A stretch of 6,620 bases of DNA from an uncultured Fretibacterium sp. (GTDB lineage: Bacteria > Synergistota > Synergistia > Synergistales > Aminobacteriaceae), in contig CALGHA010000070.1 of the NCBI GenBank assembly GCA_937915835.1, positions 1 to 6,620 on the forward strand. Reading direction: 5' to 3'. A model generated the notes under the pieces. That model searched no databases. It was not told the DNA's origin and saw only the letters and a list, made by a program, of their open reading frames with translations. This document shows, piece by piece, positions 1 through 4,798 of this stretch (its first letter is position 1; the number at the start of each line of letters is the position of its first letter). A program made the translations under genes and the position numbers.

Positions 1-2
1 GT

Positions 3-22
3 GGGTGGGTGGGAGCATAGGG
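3..22 (+). repeat. G-run cluster with G-quadruplex pattern
   Basis: Four GGG runs lie at 3-5, 7-9, 11-13 and 20-22, separated by loops of 1, 1 and 6 bases. This fits the usual G3+ N1-7 quadruplex pattern. The first part is a short TGGG tandem repeat that reaches the window edge, so its true length is unknown. It lies downstream of the rlmB gene, with the G-rich strand opposite to the rlmB transcript strand. No function can be assigned. Confidence 0.4.
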
Positions 23-115
23 CGGATTTTTGATAACACTATCTTTCAAGTTAACGTTGAATATGGGAGCGAAAAGTCGGACTGTCGATAACCTAACAAC
101 ATTGAGTTTTATATA

Positions 116-199
116 TCATAAGTTTTCTAATGCTATCGTAATACTTGCATGCATCCGTATATTATTGAGAAATTCCGCAAAATTATCATGCTTATTCAT
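116..199 (-). CDS. Possible 27-codon small ORF overlapping the rlmB stop
   Basis: An ATG at 199-197 overlaps the rlmB stop codon (ATGAATAA) and opens a 27-residue frame starting MNKHDNFAEFLNNIRMH and ending ENL before a TGA at 118-116. A weak purine-rich stretch (AGAAG) precedes the ATG. The peptide is hydrophilic and helix-like. Its start vaguely recalls the first helix of XRE-type helix-turn-helix regulators. After the TGA the same frame stays open to the window start, so this could be the 5' remnant of a longer gene broken by a stop. It may equally be chance. No function is assigned. Confidence 0.2.
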   Translation of the reverse strand: MNKHDNFAEFLNNIRMHASITIALENL

Positions 200-929
200 A
201 GCTTCTTGTCCACTCAAATATTCCTAGTGCCGCCGCAACACTCGCATTCAATGAGCTTACTCCTTCGTCCTTGATGGGAATTTTCCTGAGCATGTCGCAG
301 CTCTCACTCACCAATCGTGAAAGTCCCTCACCTTCAGCACCAATTACGAGCGCGCATTTTTCGGGTAATTTTTCGCTCCAGATTGATGAACTCGCTTTTG
401 CGTCAAGCCCAACAGTCCAGAAATTAGCGGCCTTCAACTTCTCAATCGTCCGTGTAATATTCGCAACAGGAATTAACGGAACACGCAATGAAGCTCCTGC
501 GCTGGTCTTTATGACTGTATCGTTGGGAATTGCCGAGCGTCTTTTCGCGTAAATCACACATAAAGCTCCTCCGGCCTCAGCTGAACGGATTACAGCTCCC
601 AAGTTATGAGGGTCTTCAATGTGATCCAGAACAACAACAAGTGCAGGGGACGAAGAATTAATCCCCTTCAGAAATTCATCGAGCTCAACAACTTTTGCTT
701 GAGTTAAGCGGCAAATTACCCCTTGATGTTTTTCACCGAGCGAAATTTTATCGAGAGCTTCAGGCGCAACAATCTGCCAAGTAACATTTACGCTTCGTGC
801 CAAGTCAAGCAATTCATCAAGAAACGGAGGCCGGACATTATTAGCGATTAAAAGTTTTGAACATCTCGACGGAGTTTTAGCGAGCAAGTCAAGTACGGGT
901 TTACGTCCCCTGCAAATGTCTTCAGTCAT
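192..929 (-). CDS. rlmB: 23S rRNA (guanosine-2'-O)-methyltransferase, RlmB/TrmH family
   Basis: This is a SPOUT-class methyltransferase that uses S-adenosylmethionine to methylate a ribose 2'-OH. RlmB acts on G2251 in the peptidyl-transferase region of 23S rRNA in E. coli. The 245 residues match the usual length (E. coli RlmB has 243). Residues about 5-75 form the L30e-like RNA-binding domain (ICRGRKPVLDLL at the start, KHQGVICRL at its end). The SPOUT knot domain follows with all three motifs: DPHNLGAVIRSAE (106-118, with N109 and the conserved R115), GAEGEG (197-202), and SSLNASVA (225-232). The start at 929 puts ICRGRKPV where RlmB has IYGIHAV. It lies 6 bases after the stop of the solute-binding protein gene with no clear Shine-Dalgarno, so translation is probably coupled. 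A related TrmH-family RNA target cannot be excluded, but the N-terminal domain favours RlmB. Confidence 0.93.
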   Translation of the reverse strand: MTEDICRGRKPVLDLLAKTPSRCSKLLIANNVRPPFLDELLDLARSVNVTWQIVAPEALDKISLGEKHQGVICRLTQAKVVELDEFLKGINSSSPALVVVLDHIEDPHNLGAVIRSAEAGGALCVIYAKRRSAIPNDTVIKTSAGASLRVPLIPVANITRTIEKLKAANFWTVGLDAKASSSIWSEKLPEKCALVIGAEGEGLSRLVSESCDMLRKIPIKDEGVSSLNASVAAALGIFEWTRSYE

Positions 930-935
930 GATGAT

Positions 936-2114
936 TTACTTTACAGCTTTCTGTGTTAAAGTCGTCCAGTCGAGATTTTCCCAATCAGGTTCAGCCGGAG
1001 GATTTGCGTTATCAGCCCAGTAAAAGCCTAAATTTGTCATTATATTCGTCCATTCTGAACTGTGAGCACCGACGTATTCAGCGTAAGTCATATCAGTTCC
1101 TTCCACTTTTGAGAGCGCAAAGTTCTTAATCGTATAAAGCGGTACGGGATCACTGAGAGCGTCAACGTTGCAAGGATAAGAATCAAATTCTTCTGACCAT
1201 TCGCGCTGGACGTTAGCAGATCCGAACCATTCAGCAAACTGTTTTACTATAGCGGTCTGAACGTCTGTACGATTGGGATTATCGAGAACTCCGATGTATT
1301 CAGCGATGTAATAAGTTCCGTCGTCAATATCTACAAGCTGCCAGTTCTCAGGCTGAATTGTTCCCTTGAGCGGATAAGTTGATGATTGAGCTGCTGCGTC
1401 GATGTTGCCGTAAAGTGATGATGAGTAAAACGTTGAGACTTGAACGTCGCCGCGATTAAGAGCGTCAAACCCGTAACTCTCACCGGTGAAAGTCCCATTT
1501 GCGCAATACTTCCAAAGTGTCTTCCAGCCTTCAACAGAAATTCCGCCAGCTGGTGAACTCGGATCAGTGAAGGCGTATAACATTGCGTTGTTAATGTTCA
1601 TGTTGGTAGTTCCGCCGACGCGTCCTTGACGATACCATTTGTAGCCGGAATTTACGAGGTCAGCCCAGTGTTTGAAGTGTAATTCTTTGCCGTTAGTCCC
1701 GAACTTGTCAGTACGATAGAGCATTAAAATATTCTGGATGACAATTCCGTAAGCCTTGCCGGGATATTTATACTCGCCGACTTTATCGCCCCATGAAGGC
1801 GTCCAGTCTGCAACGCGGAGATTTTCATAGTCACCGTTTACAAGTTGAGACCAACGAACTTCGTTAAGCCCGAAAATTATATCGCCGTCCTTGTTCTCGT
1901 TGGCTAATTGTATTGCGCTAGTGTCGCCTTTGTAGACTGTCGAGTCGTCAAGGCTAATGCTGAACCCCGCTTCTTTGGCCGCATTCTTGAGCCATGTAAC
2001 ACGTTCGGAAGAGTTTGAGTTCGAGTAAATTCGGATGACGTAATCCGCCGCAAATGCACAAGTAGCAATGCTGACGAGTAATAACGCGAGGAGAATAACA
2101 GTAAATTTCTTCAT
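936..2114 (-). CDS. ABC-transporter-type extracellular solute-binding protein (ThiB/AfuA-like)
   Basis: This exported binding protein has 392 residues. The signal peptide is residues 1-22: KK, a hydrophobic run, then AFA, with predicted cleavage before A23-D24. C19 sits in IATC, where Thr in the last position makes a lipobox unlikely. The mature part resembles the type-2 periplasmic binding proteins that include thiamine (ThiB) and ferric-iron (AfuA/FbpA) binders. Supporting segments are DGDIIFGLNEVRW (76-88), AYGIVIQNILMLYRTDKF (121-138), GDVQVSTFYSSSLY (222-235) and a late segment, KQFAEWFGSANVQREW (291-306), of the type that ends these proteins' second lobe. Mature cysteines are C204 and C315. 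The ligand is not predictable: I saw no conserved iron-binding tyrosine pair that I could place with confidence. No permease or ATPase gene is next to it; the following gene is rlmB. The start is well supported by AGGAGG 10 bases upstream. Confidence 0.85.
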   Translation of the reverse strand: MKKFTVILLALLLVSIATCAFAADYVIRIYSNSNSSERVTWLKNAAKEAGFSISLDDSTVYKGDTSAIQLANENKDGDIIFGLNEVRWSQLVNGDYENLRVADWTPSWGDKVGEYKYPGKAYGIVIQNILMLYRTDKFGTNGKELHFKHWADLVNSGYKWYRQGRVGGTTNMNINNAMLYAFTDPSSPAGGISVEGWKTLWKYCANGTFTGESYGFDALNRGDVQVSTFYSSSLYGNIDAAAQSSTYPLKGTIQPENWQLVDIDDGTYYIAEYIGVLDNPNRTDVQTAIVKQFAEWFGSANVQREWSEEFDSYPCNVDALSDPVPLYTIKNFALSKVEGTDMTYAEYVGAHSSEWTNIMTNLGFYWADNANPPAEPDWENLDWTTLTQKAVK

Positions 2115-2124
2115 GATTATAATT

Positions 2125-2130
2125 CCTCCT
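2125..2130 (-). promoter_or_regulatory. Perfect Shine-Dalgarno of the solute-binding protein gene
   Basis: On the minus strand this reads AGGAGG, with 10 bases between it and the ATG at 2114-2112. It fixes the start of the binding protein. It contrasts with the rlmB, SGNH-like and copA starts, which have weak or badly spaced sites. Confidence 0.85.
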
Positions 2131-2154
2131 GTATAAAAATTTAGGGATATTAGA

Positions 2155-2160
2155 ATTATA
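2155..2160 (-). promoter_or_regulatory. Candidate -10 box for the binding protein-rlmB transcript
   Basis: The minus strand reads TATAAT here. A transcript would start near 2148 and carry a leader of about 35 bases that includes the AGGAGG site. At 17-base spacing the -35 position reads TCGCTC, which is a poor match, so the promoter is either activator-dependent or misplaced. It is the only good -10 in the minus-strand upstream region. Confidence 0.4.
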
Positions 2161-2208
2161 CAATGTGCTACAATTTTGAGCGAAAGAAAATTTTCATAAA
2201 GAAAGGTA

Positions 2209-2238
2209 TTGACACGAATGAAAGAAAATCGCTATAAT
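2209..2238 (+). promoter_or_regulatory. Consensus sigma-70 promoter for the MBOAT operon
   Basis: The -35 box TTGACA is at 2209-2214 and the -10 box TATAAT at 2233-2238. Both are perfect matches, with an 18-base spacer. Transcription would start near 2244-2246, inside the first or second GGTTCCT repeat. The leader to the MBOAT start would be about 127 bases. The promoter faces away from the binding protein gene, so the two units are divergent. Confidence 0.8.
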
Positions 2239-2287
2239 GGTTCCTGGTTCCTGGTTCCTGGTTCCTGGTTCCTGGTTCCTGGTTCCT
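2239..2287 (+). repeat. Seven tandem copies of the heptamer GGTTCCT
   Basis: Seven identical, unbroken 7-base units begin directly after the -10 box and cover 49 bases. They lie in the initially transcribed region of the MBOAT operon. The unit is not self-complementary, so no hairpin is expected within the array. Because 7 is not a multiple of 3, translation in any frame gives the same cycling peptide, VPGSWFL, with no stop. Perfect short tandem arrays are prone to slippage during replication, so copy number may vary between strains. Copy change would alter the leader but not the -35/-10 spacing. Confidence 0.95.
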
Positions 2288-2327
2288 GTCCATTCTTGTA
2301 ACTTAATTTCCCATCACTTTCACAAAA

Positions 2328-2369
2328 TCCGGCTCAGTGATAACTTTTTGCTTTTCATGTGAGGCCGGG
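2328..2369 (+). promoter_or_regulatory. Leader hairpin enclosing the MBOAT ribosome-binding site
   Basis: The RNA segment 2329-2340 (CCGGCUCAGUGA) pairs with 2355-2368. CCGG pairs with CCGG (2365-2368), CUCA with UGAG (2360-2363), and GUGA with UCAU (2355-2358), with G2359 and G2364 bulged. U2328-G2369 can add a wobble pair. The loop is 14 bases (2341-2354). The 3' arm contains the Shine-Dalgarno GAGG at 2361-2364, so folding would hide it. There is no U-run after the stem, so it is not an intrinsic terminator. The pairing is visible by hand; its stability and function are inferred. Confidence 0.55.
2361..2364 (+). promoter_or_regulatory. Shine-Dalgarno of the MBOAT gene
   Basis: GAGG lies 7 bases before the ATG at 2372 and decides that start. 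It sits in the 3' arm of the leader hairpin. Confidence 0.7.
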
Positions 2370-2371
2370 CA

Positions 2372-3793
2372 ATGTTATTTAACTCTTTCCACTTCGCAAT
2401 ATTTTTCCCGGTAGTCTTCATTCTTTACTGGGCACTTCCTGACAAATTCAGAGTATACTTTATTCTAGCGTCGAGCTTCTATTTCTACATGAGTTGGAAC
2501 GCAAAATACATCGTGTTAATTCTCTTCACGACGATAATATCATATTATGCCGCAATCTTAACCGAGAAATTCCCGCGCGTGAAAAAATTTATCCTGATTA
2601 TAACGCTAATTTCATGTTTGGGAGTGTTATTCGTCTTTAAGTATTTTAACTTCTTCGCTGACAGCCTCGTAAAATTCCTCTCACTCTTCACAATTCAGCT
2701 TCATCCTGTAACGTTGAGATTATTATTGCCGGTTGGGATTTCGTTTTACACGTTCCAAACTTTAAGCTATGTTATTGATGTATATCGCGGAGATGTTAAG
2801 GCCGAGAAGAATTTTTGTGCTTATGCTGCGTTCGTGTCGTTCTTCCCTCAGCTTGTTGCTGGGCCAATTGAGAGAACGAGTAATCTTTTACCTCAGATAA
2901 AAGCTCCGAAAGTCTTCAAGTATGAACAGGCAATGTACGGACTGAAATTAACGGCTTGGGGATTATTCAAGAAAGTGGCTATTGCTGATGTCCTCGCTGT
3001 CTGGGTTGATGAAGTTTACGGGAATGTTTACGCCTATAAAGGGTCCGTCTTGTTGATAGCTACGTTATTCTTCACGATACAGATTTACTGCGACTTCTCC
3101 GGATATTCCGACATTGCGCGCGGCTGTGCGAAGATGATGGGAATTAATTTAATGGAAAATTTCCGAAGCCCTTATTTCTCGGCGAGCATTAAGGAGTTCT
3201 GGAGCAGGTGGCATATTTCGCTTTCAACATGGTTCAGGGATTACGTGTATATTCCATTGGGAGGAAATCGAGTAAAGCCATTTCGGCATAACTTGAACTT
3301 GATGATTACGTTCATAATTTCCGGTTTATGGCATGGAGCTAATTTCACGTTCATAATCTGGGGAGCAGTTCACGGAGCTGCGCAGGTTGTCGAGAACTTT
3401 TTCACGAAGAATAAGCACAATGAAGCTCACGGCGTAATCTGGGGCTTGAGAGTTTTGCTGACATTTACATTCTGTATGTTTGCTTGGGTATTTTTCAGGG
3501 CTCAGAGCATTAATGAGGCATTATATGTATTTGCGAATATCTTCAACGGAGCAGGAAATTTTACTCACTATTTACATATCGGCTTCAAAAATATTGGTGT
3601 GAATAATCCTATGCTGATGCATTTATTTATCTTGATTTCCACAATGAGCCTTTATGAACAATTCCCTGTATTCGGAAAAATTCTGCATGAACATAAAAAT
3701 TTACGGAGGCTTGCTTATGTCATGCTTGGACTTGTCATTATATTTTTCTCACCCAAAGGAGTAGTAACTGAATTTGTGTATTTTCAGTTCTGA
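2372..3793 (+). CDS. MBOAT-family membrane O-acyltransferase (AlgI-like)
   Basis: This 473-residue polytopic protein of the MBOAT family, AlgI/PatA branch, is at the usual length for bacterial members. These proteins sit in the inner membrane and pass an acyl group, normally acetyl from acetyl-CoA, to an extracytoplasmic partner that modifies polysaccharide or peptidoglycan. I count about ten or more hydrophobic segments. Typical motifs are MLFNSFHFAIFFPVVF at the N-terminus, LLPVGISFYTFQTLSY (118-133), FFPQLVAGPIER (157-168), IQIYCDFSGYSDIARG (236-251), EFWSRWHISLSTWFRDYVYI (275-294) followed by PLGG, and SGLWHGANFTF (317-327). H321 in SGLWHG is the family's invariant histidine, equivalent to the essential His of AlgI. 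GVVTEFVYFQF at the end is also typical. The exact substrate cannot be read from the sequence. It is first in an apparent two-gene unit with the SGNH-like gene 6 bases downstream. Confidence 0.93.
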   Translation: MLFNSFHFAIFFPVVFILYWALPDKFRVYFILASSFYFYMSWNAKYIVLILFTTIISYYAAILTEKFPRVKKFILIITLISCLGVLFVFKYFNFFADSLVKFLSLFTIQLHPVTLRLLLPVGISFYTFQTLSYVIDVYRGDVKAEKNFCAYAAFVSFFPQLVAGPIERTSNLLPQIKAPKVFKYEQAMYGLKLTAWGLFKKVAIADVLAVWVDEVYGNVYAYKGSVLLIATLFFTIQIYCDFSGYSDIARGCAKMMGINLMENFRSPYFSASIKEFWSRWHISLSTWFRDYVYIPLGGNRVKPFRHNLNLMITFIISGLWHGANFTFIIWGAVHGAAQVVENFFTKNKHNEAHGVIWGLRVLLTFTFCMFAWVFFRAQSINEALYVFANIFNGAGNFTHYLHIGFKNIGVNNPMLMHLFILISTMSLYEQFPVFGKILHEHKNLRRLAYVMLGLVIIFFSPKGVVTEFVYFQF

Positions 3794-3799
3794 TATATC

Positions 3800-4735
3800 A
3801 TGAAAAAATTTCTATGCAAAGTTTTAATTTACGCCTTATCTCTAATCTTAATTACACTGGGAATAAATGCATTATATTACGAAAATGATGATACCGAAAA
3901 ATTTATAGCAGGAGTTCCAGACAATATTCAAATATGTAATTTCGGCAGCAGTCATGGTTTGTATGCTTTTAACTATGAGGGTGCTATGAAATACTATACA
4001 TGTTTCAATTTCGCTCTAGCCTCACAGTCCTTGAACTATGACTATAGAATTTTGCAGTATTACAAGGATAAAATTAAGCGTGGTGCTGATGTTTTTATCG
4101 TAATATCCTACTTTTCTCTTTTCGGTAAACCAGAGGTCCAGGAAAATGATTTTGCTTCAAAGAATAAACGCTATTACAAATTTCTCCCTGCCAGCTTAAT
4201 AGTAAATTATGACAGCAATACCAATTTTTACTCTTCATTTCCTGCCTTAACAGCTAAAAATTGTTTTTCACTCGCCCGACACATTGTATTTCGTGAGGAT
4301 ATAGATGATATAAATCACAGAAAGACTAATGAACATGAAGCAAATATTGATGGCCCTTCCAGGTTTAAATATCATGTTACTGAGCATCTTGACAAAGACG
4401 GCAGGAGAATTTACAAGAACGAAGCAATAGATGCTCTTTACAACATTATTAATTTATGCCGAGAAATTGGAGCGAACCCGATTATGATAACTACTCCGTA
4501 TCTTCATGAATATCCTGATGCCGGGAAAAAAGAGGATAAGGAGTTTTTCGATGACTTTTACAGCGTGATTAATAAAATTATAAGCGATACAGGAATAAAA
4601 TATTATGATTACTCAGCCGATGAACGCTACAGCAGTAATTACGGTTTATTTTGGAATGTAGATCACATGAATAGGGAAGGTGCAAAAGTTTTCACAAAAA
4701 ATCTCTTGCATGATGTTCTTGGAATTACATTTTGA
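3800..4735 (+). CDS. Membrane-anchored SGNH/GDSL-like protein, partner of the MBOAT transferase
   Basis: The 311 residues have one N-terminal membrane anchor (about 4-26), with the rest probably outside the cytoplasm. CNFGSSHGLYAFN (46-58) looks like the SGNH nucleophile block, with S51 the likely nucleophile. NFALASQSLNYDY (70-82) matches the second block. FWNVDHMNREGAKVFT (284-299) matches the C-terminal block, with H289 as catalytic His. Two points are odd: the acidic residue usually three before that His is N286, with D288 directly before the His, and second-block positions often Gly are Ala (A72, A74). By analogy with AlgJ/AlgX, PatB and DltD it may transfer acyl groups to a surface glycan. 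The start is 6 bases after the MBOAT stop with no clear Shine-Dalgarno, so it is probably coupled. The gene is visibly AT-richer than its neighbours. The family fit is good; activity and substrate are inferred. Confidence 0.75.
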   Translation: MKKFLCKVLIYALSLILITLGINALYYENDDTEKFIAGVPDNIQICNFGSSHGLYAFNYEGAMKYYTCFNFALASQSLNYDYRILQYYKDKIKRGADVFIVISYFSLFGKPEVQENDFASKNKRYYKFLPASLIVNYDSNTNFYSSFPALTAKNCFSLARHIVFREDIDDINHRKTNEHEANIDGPSRFKYHVTEHLDKDGRRIYKNEAIDALYNIINLCREIGANPIMITTPYLHEYPDAGKKEDKEFFDDFYSVINKIISDTGIKYYDYSADERYSSNYGLFWNVDHMNREGAKVFTKNLLHDVLGITF

Positions 4736-4762
4736 TAAATTTCTTGCACGGCCATATATAAT
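4732..4762 (+). promoter_or_regulatory. Candidate promoter for copA
   Basis: TTGATA (4732-4737) overlaps the TGA stop of the preceding gene. It is 17 bases from TATATA (4755-4760) or 19 from TATAAT (4757-4762). A transcript would start near 4767 and leave a leader of about 30 bases before copA. The region is very AT-rich, so chance -10 matches are easy. Confidence 0.4.
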
Positions 4763-4791
4763 AAATTTAATCATACTATAAAGGTCGTGTA
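4745..4791 (+). repeat. Inverted repeat around the copA promoter -10 region
   Basis: Arms 4745-4753 (TGCACGGCC) and 4783-4791 (GGTCGTGTA) pair over nine positions when two G-U pairs are allowed, around a 29-base AT-rich centre holding the candidate -10. As DNA it could be a spaced operator. As RNA it could fold only in transcripts reading through from the acylation genes. The loop is long and the trailing U-run poor for an intrinsic terminator. I did not recognise a CueR, CopY or CsoR site. Confidence 0.3.
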
Positions 4792-4798
4792 TATTTTC

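Noticed and set aside
30..552. Plus-strand open frames at 30-227 and 271-552
   Set aside because: The second is antisense to the well-supported rlmB. The first overlaps the rlmB end, has no ribosome-binding site and no recognisable protein features.
2049..2114. Binding protein as a lipoprotein through C19
   Set aside because: The residues before the cysteine are IAT, a poor lipobox, while AFA before A23 is a good type I cleavage site.
1331..2163. Alternative minus-strand frames at 1331-1534 and 1954-2163
   Set aside because: Both overlap the binding protein gene in another frame and lack recognisable features; the binding protein has a signal peptide and perfect Shine-Dalgarno.
2239..2287. 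Tandem array as a CRISPR
   Set aside because: Units are 7 bases and contiguous with no spacers, so it is a simple tandem repeat.
2328..2369. Leader hairpin as an intrinsic terminator
   Set aside because: No U-run follows the stem; the start codon of the MBOAT gene follows almost at once.
4787..4789. GTG as the copA start
   Set aside because: It lies only two bases after the AAAGG run, and the added residues are not part of the heavy-metal domain.
4745..4798. Dyad after the SGNH-like gene as an intrinsic terminator
   Set aside because: The loop is about 29 bases and the following sequence has only a short broken U-run, so a terminator call is not supported.
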